From the NCBI RefSeq assembly GCF_013215345.1, contig NZ_JABSOV010000034.1:1-37315 (forward strand): a stretch of DNA of 37,315 nucleotides. The letters are read 5' to 3'. The stretch is from Colwellia sp. GTDB taxonomy: Bacteria; Pseudomonadota; Gammaproteobacteria; Enterobacterales; Alteromonadaceae. The notes below the pieces were generated by a model. The model was not told the origin of the DNA and did no database searches. It saw only the letters and a list, made by a program, of their open reading frames with translations. Shown here in pieces: positions 8,090 through 15,627 of this stretch; the stretch's first letter is position 1, and the number at the start of each line of letters is the position of its first letter. Both the position numbers and the translations under genes were made by a program.

Positions 8090-9004
8090 TTGCAGTATGT
8101 TGATAAACAAAAAAAAGTATTAACTAACTCATTAGTAAGCAATGCCCTTTGGACTTTCCTCTGGTTAGCGCTAACGCTTATTGTTTTTGTTTGTTTGGTT
8201 AAATTATCTATTTGGCAGTATAACCGCGGTTTTGAAAAAGAGCTGCGTACTGCCCGTATTACCCAGCTGAATCAACAATCACCGTTAACGCTTAATGAAG
8301 TCGTTAACCTTTCCAAGGAAAAGCAATTTATCGGTAAAGAAAACATTAACGATTTTCCCGTCACTATTACCGGCCAGTTCAATGCTGACTATATATTTTT
8401 ACTCGATAACCAAGTGGAAAAGTATTCTTTAGGCTACCGTGTCTTACAAGTTGTAGAAACGCCAACTCATGCTGTATTAGTTAATTTAGGTTGGGTACAG
8501 GGTTCAATTGATCGAGGTGTACTGCCGGAGGTAATCCCTTTGCATGGACAATATAAATTTCAAGGGCATGTACGTATTGTCGAGCAGAGCATAATGCTTA
8601 TCGAGCAAGACTTTACTCAAGCCAGCTGGCCATTACGCGTACAACAAATAGAATTAGATAAATTCGCTACCCTTACTAACAAGCCGCTTTTACCCTTTGT
8701 TATCTATGTAGATCCAGCAGAAACCCTTGGTCATAAAAAGAACTGGCACCCTATAGTGATGCCAGCAGAAAAACATTTCGGCTATGCCTTTCAGTGGGCA
8801 ACGTTAGCAATCGCTTGGCTAGTATTGATGATTAGCTTACGTATCAAAACTAAGAAATCTGCCCATGATCAGCAGTCAAAATCAGCTGTTTCATTACCTG
8901 ACAGCCAAGCTACTAACATTGACACTGATACGGATTCTGACAATAAGACTCTCACTAATTCTCTCAATAATAAGAACAAGAATGAGGCGGTAAAATATGG
9001 CTAA
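8090..9004 (+). CDS. SURF1 family cytochrome oxidase assembly protein
   Basis: The best start is TTG 8090: AAGG at 8077-8080 lies 9 bases upstream, and earlier in-frame starts fall inside ctaE. This gives 304 residues. Two helices at the ends (TFLWLALTLIVFVCLVKLSIWQ and HFGYAFQWATLAIAWLVLMISL) flank a periplasmic domain. The family motifs IWQYNRGFEKE and HFGYAFQW are present. SURF1 proteins assist haem a insertion into subunit I. The C-terminal tail after the second helix is unusually long and polar, rich in Ser, Asn and Asp (about 50 residues). The end overlaps the next gene by 8 bases. Confidence 0.92.
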   Translation: MQYVDKQKKVLTNSLVSNALWTFLWLALTLIVFVCLVKLSIWQYNRGFEKELRTARITQLNQQSPLTLNEVVNLSKEKQFIGKENINDFPVTITGQFNADYIFLLDNQVEKYSLGYRVLQVVETPTHAVLVNLGWVQGSIDRGVLPEVIPLHGQYKFQGHVRIVEQSIMLIEQDFTQASWPLRVQQIELDKFATLTNKPLLPFVIYVDPAETLGHKKNWHPIVMPAEKHFGYAFQWATLAIAWLVLMISLRIKTKKSAHDQQSKSAVSLPDSQATNIDTDTDSDNKTLTNSLNNKNKNEAVKYG

Positions 9005-9584
9005 ATCCATTTCTTCCAATGATACAAACAATAGTTCAAATAAGAAAAATCGTCGCAGCTTACTATTGTTAATAACGGTTTTTATCTTGCCGATATTATT
9101 AGCAAAATTGGCCTTAGAAAACCAATGGCTAGACTTAGGGGTAACTAACCAAGGTGAGTTATTAACTCAGCCGTTAACACTGACTGATCTAGGAATGAAT
9201 GAACCAGAGTTTGCCCAACAGTGGCTTATTATTTATCGGCTGCCGAGCCAGTGTCCTGATATGTGTTTGCACAGTATTGAAACCGTGCACAACAGCTATG
9301 TCGCCTTAGGAAAAGATATGCCTAGGGTCACACCAGTATTACTGAAGGGAAATATTTTTTCGGCCCAACAAAATAAACAACTGACCAAGAGCCAATGGCA
9401 AATACTAGCCTTAACCCCGCAAATGAAAAACTTACTGCACGGACCACAAGTACTCATTGCCGACCCTTTAGGTAACATTATTTTAAGTCATCAGTTGCCT
9501 GAGCAAGAGCAGCAACAAACTTCATTGGGTAAGGCTATTATTGCTGATATGAAAAAACTTTTGAAATATTCTAAGGTGGGCTAA
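8997..9584 (+). CDS. Cox-operon Sco-like anchored protein with a CPDMC motif
   Basis: A 195-residue protein with an N-terminal anchor (about 21-40, SLLLLITVFILPILLAKLAL) and a periplasmic domain that looks like a reduced thioredoxin/Sco fold. Cys86 and Cys90 lie in SQCPDMCLHSI, matching the CxxxC copper or redox site of Sco proteins. The distal copper-binding His of Sco (VDHS in the sco gene of this operon) has no clear counterpart. ADPLGNIILSHQL resembles the following strand. Its place between SURF1 and ctaA suggests a role in oxidase assembly. A thiol-disulfide reductase preparing CuA or Sco cysteines is possible, but the function is not established. Confidence 0.8.
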   Translation: MAKSISSNDTNNSSNKKNRRSLLLLITVFILPILLAKLALENQWLDLGVTNQGELLTQPLTLTDLGMNEPEFAQQWLIIYRLPSQCPDMCLHSIETVHNSYVALGKDMPRVTPVLLKGNIFSAQQNKQLTKSQWQILALTPQMKNLLHGPQVLIADPLGNIILSHQLPEQEQQQTSLGKAIIADMKKLLKYSKVG

Positions 9585-9588
9585 CTAA

Positions 9589-10650
9589 ATGACCGAACAC
9601 AGTAGCAATACCCAAACACTACGTCGTTTAGTGCTGACAAGTTTACTATTAGCCATTGTTGTTATTGGTCTGGGAGCTTATACCCGTTTAACCCATGCCG
9701 GCTTAGGTTGCCCGGACTGGCCAACCTGTTATGGCTTGCTTGATGTGCCAGAAACGAGTCAACAAATTGCTACCGCCGAGCAAGCTTTTCCCCAAAGACC
9801 TGTTGAACCCGCTAAAGCATGGAATGAAATGATCCACCGCTATTTCGCCGGCAGCTTGGGCTTACTTATTGCCGCGATTGCCTTCTTTTCAATTAAATTA
9901 CGATTTTCAATGCGATCCAGCGTTAGGTATCCGGTAATTCTGCCACTGTTAATTTTATGTATTGTTATTTTCCAAGCCGCTTTAGGTATGTGGACTGTGA
10001 CCTTGAAATTAATGCCTGTGGTGGTAATGGCGCACTTACTCGGCGGTTTCACTACCCTGTGTTTGCTATTTTTATTATATTTGCGCATTCAAGCCAAAGG
10101 AATCAATGCTCAAGGAGCAAACTTAGTTGATTGGCAGCTTAAAAAGTACAGTAGCTATGCACTACTGGGCATTACTATTTTAACGGCGCAGATTGCCCTC
10201 GGTGGCTGGACCTCTTCAAACTATGCGGCAATGAGCTGTGTTGAGTTACCTATTTGTCAGGGGAATTGGCTCGGAAATTTAACTTTTGAGCAGTCCTTTG
10301 ACCTAATTCCCCCCAAACAAGAGAGCTATGAGTTTGGTCACCTAGCCCATAATGAACGCGTAACTATTCATGTTAGTCATAGATTAGGGGCTATGGTTAC
10401 CGGAATTTTTCTCGCTTGGTTAGCCATTATGGTTTTTCTCAAGGCGAGGAATCATGCAATAAAAAGTGCTGCAGTTGTGCTAATGACTTTATTAATTGTC
10501 CAGATCAGTTTAGGTATTAGTAATATTTGGTTTTCCCTGCCACTTAAAGTTGCGGTAGCGCACAACTTAGTAGCCGCCTGTTTAATGCTGAGCTTGATCG
10601 CTTTAGCGTATAAGTTAAGACAAAATTCCAAGGAGTCGTTTTATGAGTAA
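9589..10650 (+). CDS. ctaA: CtaA/COX15, haem A synthase
   Basis: A 353-residue, eight-helix protein. Signatures are [21 protein letters not shown] (residues 31-51), [64 protein letters not shown] and [10 protein letters not shown]. The conserved histidines are the haem ligands, and the two Cys pairs are typical. It oxidises the C8 methyl of haem O to make haem A for the aa3 oxidase. The gene begins 4 bases after the preceding stop and overlaps ctaB by 8 bases, so the genes are co-transcribed. Confidence 0.95.
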   Translation: MTEHSSNTQTLRRLVLTSLLLAIVVIGLGAYTRLTHAGLGCPDWPTCYGLLDVPETSQQIATAEQAFPQRPVEPAKAWNEMIHRYFAGSLGLLIAAIAFFSIKLRFSMRSSVRYPVILPLLILCIVIFQAALGMWTVTLKLMPVVVMAHLLGGFTTLCLLFLLYLRIQAKGINAQGANLVDWQLKKYSSYALLGITILTAQIALGGWTSSNYAAMSCVELPICQGNWLGNLTFEQSFDLIPPKQESYEFGHLAHNERVTIHVSHRLGAMVTGIFLAWLAIMVFLKARNHAIKSAAVVLMTLLIVQISLGISNIWFSLPLKVAVAHNLVAACLMLSLIALAYKLRQNSKESFYE

Positions 10651-11599
10651 GGCCATCAATAAATCAATGAGTAGTGCTATGTCAGAGTCAATAACTGACA
10701 ACACTAATCATTTTTCCATCAGTCATATTTTTATCAATTGGCGTGCTTATTACGATATAACCAAACCTAAAGTCGTCGCCTTGCTGGTACTGACAGCACT
10801 CGTTGGTATGAGTTTATCGGTTCCTGGCGGTTTACCATGGCAACTATTATTCCCGGCAATGTTAGGTATTGCTCTGCTCTCTTCTGCGGCGGCAGCTATC
10901 AACCATATTGTCGATGAGAAAATAGATACCATCATGGGGCGAACGCATAATAGGCCTTTACCAGAAGGTAGAATTACCGTCATCAATGCCATTGTTTTTG
11001 CCATTAGCATAGCCTTGCTTGGTTTTATTATTCTTTATGCCTTGGTCAATCCGCTAACTGCATTTTTGACCTTAGCCGGTTTAGTGGGCTACAGCTTTAT
11101 CTATACCATGTATTTAAAGCGGGCTACGCCGCAAAACATTACTATCGGCGGTTTAGCAGGTGCAATACCACCTTTGTTAGGTTGGACAGCAATGACCAAT
11201 GAAGTTGCCCCTAACGCCTTATTATTGGTCTTAATTATTTTCACTTGGACACCGCCTCACTTTTGGGCATTAGCTATTCATCGTAAAGATGACTATGCCA
11301 AAGTTAATATTCCCATGTTGCCGGTAACCCATGGTGTCAGCTTCACTAAAACACAAATATTGTTATATACGGTATTACTCTTTGTGGTTTGTTTATTACC
11401 TTATTTAGTGGGCATGAGTAATTGGCTATACTTATTAGGCGCTTGTAGCTTAAATTTGATCTTTTTTGGCTATGCTTGGCAGCTTAAGTTTCATGCTAAA
11501 GAGGGCACGGCTATGGCAACATTTAAATTCTCCATAGTGCATCTAATGCTGCTGTTTATTATTTTGCTGGTCGATCATTATTGGCTGCCAATGACTTAG
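10643..11599 (+). CDS. ctaB: CtaB/CyoE, protohaem IX farnesyltransferase
   Basis: A 318-residue UbiA-superfamily prenyltransferase. The first Asp-rich motif is [21 protein letters not shown] and the second conserved loop is [51 protein letters not shown] is also diagnostic. It makes haem O from protohaem in the membrane, directly feeding CtaA. A good AAGGAG ribosome site lies inside the end of ctaA. The first 40 residues are polar and longer than usual, so a later start such as one of the internal Met codons is possible. Confidence 0.96.
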   Translation: MSKAINKSMSSAMSESITDNTNHFSISHIFINWRAYYDITKPKVVALLVLTALVGMSLSVPGGLPWQLLFPAMLGIALLSSAAAAINHIVDEKIDTIMGRTHNRPLPEGRITVINAIVFAISIALLGFIILYALVNPLTAFLTLAGLVGYSFIYTMYLKRATPQNITIGGLAGAIPPLLGWTAMTNEVAPNALLLVLIIFTWTPPHFWALAIHRKDDYAKVNIPMLPVTHGVSFTKTQILLYTVLLFVVCLLPYLVGMSNWLYLLGACSLNLIFFGYAWQLKFHAKEGTAMATFKFSIVHLMLLFIILLVDHYWLPMT

Positions 11600-11694
11600 C
11601 TTCATCCCTTTAACAGCAAAGACTTAGCAGCAAGAAATTATAGCGAAAGCTTAGTACCAGTACCCTAGTCAAAATGATAAAAAACAGGATTTCA

Positions 11695-12360
11695 ATGAAG
11701 AAAATTATCTATGGCATTATTGCCTTACTCTCCATCAGTGCCGGTGCGGTTGGTTTTCATCTCATTACGCAGACAAAACAACTGCCATTGCCTGAATACG
11801 CATTGCATTATCAGCAAGCACGGACAATAGCTGCGTTTACCTTAACCGATGAGTTAGGACAGTCTTTTAATAACAGTCAGTTACTCGATAAATGGTCACT
11901 GGTTTTCTTCGGTTATACTTCTTGCCCAGATGTTTGCCCAATCACCTTACAAAACCTCAATTTCATTTATGACGAGCTAACCACTATTGCCAGCAATAGC
12001 CAAGTGCTATTAGTATCCGTTGACCCTAAAAGAGATACCACTGAAAAGCTAGCGCAATACATTGGCTATTTTAATAAAGACTTTAAAGCGCTGCGTGCAG
12101 AGCACGATGTGCTTTTTCCGTTTGCTCGTAATTTAGGCATGATGTATGCCATTACTAGTAAAGAGGATGCTGAGGAAGGAGATGAAAGCTACTGGGTTGA
12201 TCACAGTTCATCATTGGTACTAATCAATCCAGCAGGAAAAGTCGCCGCAATATTTAAGCCTGAACAAGAAGTTGGTGCAGTACCAACTATTGATAATGAA
12301 AAGTTATTAAGCGACTATCAAAAGATAGTCGCTTTATATAATACCAATCGGACTAATTAA
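11695..12360 (+). CDS. Sco1/SenC family copper chaperone
   Basis: The start is taken as ATG 11695 because AGGA lies about 5 bases upstream. An in-frame ATG at 11674 would add 7 residues. The 221-residue protein has an N-terminal anchor (KKIIYGIIALLSISAGAVGFHL) and a thioredoxin-like domain. Copper ligands are Cys77 and Cys81 (TSCPDVCPITL) and His170 (YWVDHSSS). Sco proteins load the CuA site of subunit II. It ends the cox gene set, 95 bases after ctaB. Confidence 0.94.
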   Translation: MKKIIYGIIALLSISAGAVGFHLITQTKQLPLPEYALHYQQARTIAAFTLTDELGQSFNNSQLLDKWSLVFFGYTSCPDVCPITLQNLNFIYDELTTIASNSQVLLVSVDPKRDTTEKLAQYIGYFNKDFKALRAEHDVLFPFARNLGMMYAITSKEDAEEGDESYWVDHSSSLVLINPAGKVAAIFKPEQEVGAVPTIDNEKLLSDYQKIVALYNTNRTN

Positions 12361-12416
12361 GTGACCACTTAGCGAAAATTAATCCGTTTGCTATAAATAG
12401 CTTAGTGCGCGCTCAA

Positions 12417-13490
12417 TTATAAGTGATACCAGCTGCCGTCAGCCTTTAAGATAAACCATGGCTTAGAATACCAGTAGTAACGGCCTGGCTTACTAATACT
12501 TGCTGCGGTGCAATTAGCTCTAACTCTGCCTACGGGTAGGTCTTTGCTAAAATTAATACTGAAACTACTATCATTATGCCAAGTGATTTTTTGTTTGCCT
12601 AAACCAGAAATATAGCAATTAAGCGCTGATTTATAAAAATCTCCAGTCTCGATATTAAAGGTAATACTTTTTGTATCTTGGTATTTAAAGATTGTTTCGG
12701 CTTGCTCACCTTCTAAACTAATATTAAACGCCAATGAGTTTAACTTATCACGTAAGCCAGAAATTTTATCGTAGGGTTTGGATGCAGGAAAACGTGGCAC
12801 GCTAGTTAAGTCTGTTGATAAATCGATAGCACCTGATTGTTGAGAAAAGGCGACAAAGTCATTGGCTTTTGCCCAGGCTTGCACTGCCACATCATATTCA
12901 CCATAAGGGTAAGCATAATATCGCCAGCTTTGGCCAGTATGTTCTTTAATAATAGTTTCGGCTTTTAATAATAACTCTGTCTGTTTAGTCAGCCATTGTG
13001 CTTGTGTTAAACCACCAGTAATACGCGCCATTGAATCATGTTCATAGCCATGATTGGCAATAATCACACCTTCATCGGAAAGTGATTTCAGCTGAATCCA
13101 TGATAAATAAGGTGAAGAATTATTGTTTTCATGGCGATTGATAATGCCTGGATTGACATAAATGGTATACGGAAAGCCGAACTTATTTAAGATGGGTTTT
13201 GCCTGTGTCATAACATCAATATAAGCATCGTCAAAGGTAATGGCGACGCTTTTATCCGGTAAAGGCTGCTGATTTTTGATAGCTTCAATTAACTCTGATA
13301 AGGGCACTACCTTAAAATCATTATCTTTAAGGTATTGTAAATGCACTTCAAATTGTTTTGGAGAGATACTAGTACTTGCCGGTGTGCTATCACTAACATG
13401 ATGATATTGTAAAATAACCGCGGCATAACTGTTGAGCACAACGCCCAATAATAATGAAACTGAAAATAGTGTCCGCAATATATATTTCAT
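12417..13490 (-). CDS. Secreted polysaccharide deacetylase (NodB domain)
   Basis: A 357-residue protein with a signal peptide (about residues 1-23). The NodB homology domain carries AITFDDAY with Asp87-Asp88, metal ligands His147 and His151 in NHGYEHD, and YAYPYGEYD. This pattern is typical of carbohydrate esterase family 4, including PgaB-like N-deacetylases. The C-terminal third (about 250-357) has no obvious catalytic motif and looks like a beta-rich accessory domain ending in two Trp-rich strands. The substrate is unknown; a surface or cell-wall N-acetylated glycan is plausible. It converges on the sco gene and appears to stand alone. Confidence 0.88.
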   Translation of the reverse strand: MKYILRTLFSVSLLLGVVLNSYAAVILQYHHVSDSTPASTSISPKQFEVHLQYLKDNDFKVVPLSELIEAIKNQQPLPDKSVAITFDDAYIDVMTQAKPILNKFGFPYTIYVNPGIINRHENNNSSPYLSWIQLKSLSDEGVIIANHGYEHDSMARITGGLTQAQWLTKQTELLLKAETIIKEHTGQSWRYYAYPYGEYDVAVQAWAKANDFVAFSQQSGAIDLSTDLTSVPRFPASKPYDKISGLRDKLNSLAFNISLEGEQAETIFKYQDTKSITFNIETGDFYKSALNCYISGLGKQKITWHNDSSFSINFSKDLPVGRVRANCTAASISKPGRYYWYSKPWFILKADGSWYHL

Positions 13491-13561
13491 GGTATATACC
13501 CTTAAAAATCAGAAGAGATAAAGTCTTTATCTGTAAACCACTAGCACTTTAGGGTATTTCT

Positions 13562-13775
13562 TTGTTTAACACTAGCCATTTAGATCAACACAAACGCTTA
13601 TTTTACTTAGCGTTACCGATGATTTTATCAAATATAACCGTACCTTTACTCGGTTTAGTCACTACGGGCTTAAGTGCGCAATCATGGCTTATGGGCTGAT
13701 TTTTCAATTTTTATGCTGGTCAGAGGGGCGACCCTAGCATGGCACTTTCATTACTATCGACGAGAAAGTGCTTGA
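13562..13775 (+). pseudogene. MATE-family (DinF-like) transporter remnant with the centre deleted
   Basis: From TTG 13562 (AGGG ribosome site at 13551-13554) the frame reads LFNTSHLDQHKRLFYLALPM then ILSNITVPLLGLV, the start of DinF-type MATE exporters. It then ends at TGA 13697. A second frame, from about 13674 to TGA 13773, reads NHGLWADFSIFMLVRGATL then AWHFHYYRRESA, which resembles the last helix of the same family. A normal member has roughly 450 residues, so about 380 codons are missing and the join, near 13660-13680, is out of frame. This is inferred to be an internal deletion of one gene. It cannot make a transporter. Confidence 0.8.
13742..13771. other. Hairpin between the two broken genes
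   Basis: Arms GCACTTTC (13742-13749) and GAAAGTGC (13764-13771) form an 8-bp stem at the convergent ends of the two pseudogenes. No clear U run follows on either strand. It may be an old terminator. Confidence 0.3.
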
Positions 13776-13786
13776 GCGCATTTTTG

Positions 13787-14085
13787 TTAATTGAGTTTGT
13801 CCGGTGCCGGTTTTAAATTGGGGATGCTAGTGCCGCCCATAGCTTGGCAGACAACAGCAAAACAAAAAAAGGTAGTGGCACCCAGAGCGGCTTTAATATC
13901 TGCAGTAACGTCACTGCCATAAACTAGAATTGCCATAAACTAGAATTGCCGTAAACTAGAATTGCCACTACTCCAATAGCAGCTAAACCAAAACTAGTCT
14001 GGGCAATAATTGCAGAGATTTTTTGCCATAACCGCTTAGGTGGGTGTACGACAGGAAGATGGTGAGCTGGAGTTTCTTTTGACAT
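13787..14085 (-). pseudogene. Small two-helix membrane protein frameshifted by a tandem repeat
   Basis: From ATG 14085 the frame codes a soluble start (MSKETPAHHLPVVHPPKRLW) and a helix (SFGLAAIGVVAILVYG), then hits TAG at 13926-13924 after 53 codons. The break is caused by three copies of a 16-bp unit at 13917-13964. Removing two copies (32 bp) restores one open frame of 88 codons to TAA 13789-13787. The restored part has a second helix (ALGATTFFCFAVVCQAMG) and a tail SIPNLKPAPDKLN. I do not recognise the family. The clean restoration and its fit against the neighbouring remnant make the reconstruction convincing. No good ribosome site is seen. Confidence 0.75.
13917..13964. repeat. 16-bp tandem repeat, three copies
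   Basis: Units are 13917-13932 and 13933-13948 (both CCATAAACTAGAATTG) and 13949-13964 (CCGTAAACTAGAATTG). The unit is not a multiple of three, so copy-number change shifts the reading frame of the minus-strand gene. With one copy the gene is open. With two copies it stops at a TGA just after the array, and with three it stops at a TAG within the third copy read. Confidence 0.97.
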
Positions 14086-14110
14086 AAGGTAACTGACTTG
14101 ATTGGCTTAA

Positions 14111-14135
14111 AGTGGCATGATTTTAACATGCCACT
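14111..14135 (-). terminator. Putative terminator after the VanZ-like gene
   Basis: A perfect 9-bp stem (AGTGGCATG / CATGCCACT) with a 7-base loop is followed on the minus strand by a short T run (TTTAA). It lies 57 bases past the end of the VanZ-like gene and probably ends the nfuA-side transcript. Confidence 0.6.
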
Positions 14136-14191
14136 ATCTGTCAAGCTTGATGCCGGTCAACGATTAATCAATCACTTACCAGCCTGGTAAA

Positions 14192-14560
14192 TTATATGTT
14201 ACTCGGCGTATTCTGAAAAAAGTATTCAATAATTTTTGCCAAGATAATGCCGCAAGCTAGACCTGCAACATTGGCGGCCATATCAAGCCATTCGCCATAA
14301 CGATTAACATACGGCTGAATCAATTCAATGGCACCACTAAAAGCTGTGAAACCTAAAGCAATCCATAACCAATATTTTGGTTTCCTCAGTGCTACTGGCA
14401 ACATTAATGCGCCATAAGATATAAAATGATGAGTTTTATCGCTACCCGGGACTTGCGGTAAATGGGCAACTGGCCATAAAGATAAAGCCGCGATAGCGGT
14501 CAGTAAAAAAACCGTAATGATAAGCCAATAGCTTTTTATTAAATTAATTATAAGATGCAT
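14192..14560 (-). CDS. VanZ-like family small membrane protein
   Basis: A 122-residue protein with about four helices and the VanZ-like pattern: DKTHHFISYGALMLPVA (residues about 41-57) and ELIQPYVNRYGEWLDMAANVAGLACG. VanZ of enterococci confers low-level teicoplanin resistance, but most environmental VanZ-like proteins have no defined role. It follows another small membrane protein gene on the same strand with a 25-base gap. Confidence 0.82.
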   Translation of the reverse strand: MHLIINLIKSYWLIITVFLLTAIAALSLWPVAHLPQVPGSDKTHHFISYGALMLPVALRKPKYWLWIALGFTAFSGAIELIQPYVNRYGEWLDMAANVAGLACGIILAKIIEYFFQNTPSNI

Positions 14561-14585
14561 TTAATTTGTGGGTAACTCATTTTTT

Positions 14586-14840
14586 TCATCGGTTTTTATT
14601 AGCCGGTCGAGTGCGGAAGATAATATTTAACCAGCGATTGGCAAATATACCTAGGTAAGCCCAAGCCGAAATTAAGCATGCAAAGCCAAGTATTACCACG
14701 CCAATTACCTGCCAAAGGTGGTGATAAAAATAGCCCAAGGCTACAAAAATTAGCCCTATAACAAAAAGGCCAAGTCCACGTAAGAACAGGGTTAAACTGC
14801 GCTGTGGATTTTGGCCTAATTTTTCGAGTAACTTAATCAT
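14586..14840 (-). CDS. Small two-helix membrane protein, function unknown
   Basis: An 84-residue protein with an amphipathic start (IKLLEKLGQNPQRSLTLFLRG), two helices (about 24-42 and 47-66) and a basic end (RTRPANKNR). I do not recognise a named family. It lies between nfuA and the VanZ-like gene on the same strand, 35 bases after nfuA, so it may be co-transcribed with the Fe-S carrier gene. A GGAG-type site lies about 18 bases upstream, farther than ideal. Confidence 0.7.
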   Translation of the reverse strand: MIKLLEKLGQNPQRSLTLFLRGLGLFVIGLIFVALGYFYHHLWQVIGVVILGFACLISAWAYLGIFANRWLNIIFRTRPANKNR

Positions 14841-14875
14841 ATAAACTGTCAGCTAAACTCCTAGCTAAGTAGGGT

Positions 14876-15454
14876 TTAGTAATATGAATGATCGCCGCGT
14901 TCATGCTCAGTTGCATCTTTAACGCCTTTAATTTCATCACCCATTAAATCAACTAATTGCTTTTCAATACCATCTTTTACTGTCACGTCAATTTGTGCAC
15001 AACCATTACAGCCACCGCCAAATTGTAATACCGCATAACCGTCGTCAGTAATTTCAACTAAGGTACATTCACCGCCATGACCCGCTAATTGAGGGTTAAC
15101 TTCCGCTTGTAGAAAGTAATGTACACGTTCAAATAGTGACGCATCATCAGCAACTTTACGTAGCTTAGCGTTAGGCGCTTTCAAAGTAAGCTGTGAGCCC
15201 ATTTGATCAGTAGTAAAATCAATTTCAGCGTCTTCTAAAAAGCCTTTACTGTCGGCATCAACCATAGCTGAAAAGCCGTCAAAAGGAATTTCAATATCGT
15301 CAGACTCTATCGCGTCAGGTGGGCAGTATGAAACGCCACACTCAGCTTTCGCTGTACCTGGATTGACGACAAAAACACGAATACGGGTACCTTCAGCTTG
15401 TTGCGAAAGTAAATTAATAAAATGCTTTTGAGCATTTTCTGAAATACTGATCAT
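14876..15454 (-). CDS. nfuA: NfuA, Fe-S cluster carrier protein
   Basis: At 192 residues this is the normal NfuA length. Residues 1-100 form a degenerate A-type (IscA-like) domain ([32 protein letters not shown]). Residues 110-180 form the Nfu domain, with the cluster-binding Cys149 and Cys152 in [14 protein letters not shown]. NfuA carries 4Fe-4S clusters to client enzymes, especially under oxidative stress or iron limitation. In E. coli it neighbours gntX (comF) and bioH. The same genes lie just beyond the peptidase here. Confidence 0.97.
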   Translation of the reverse strand: MISISENAQKHFINLLSQQAEGTRIRVFVVNPGTAKAECGVSYCPPDAIESDDIEIPFDGFSAMVDADSKGFLEDAEIDFTTDQMGSQLTLKAPNAKLRKVADDASLFERVHYFLQAEVNPQLAGHGGECTLVEITDDGYAVLQFGGGCNGCAQIDVTVKDGIEKQLVDLMGDEIKGVKDATEHERGDHSYY

Positions 15455-15627
15455 TATTTTAACTCTCTTTGCTCTCTGATACTTATTCAGTTTTATCCAT
15501 TAAAAATGAAAAGTACCTGACTGTTTTACTCAAGTATGACCATTTTACTCTGCAATTTAGTTATGTGCTAATGATTTTTACGCTTTTGTTTGCTACTTTA
15601 GACGAGTCTAATAAAGGGGCCTCCTAG

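Noticed and set aside
13917-13964. Possible CRISPR array
   Set aside because: The three 16-bp units are directly tandem with no spacers, too short for CRISPR, and lie within a broken gene.
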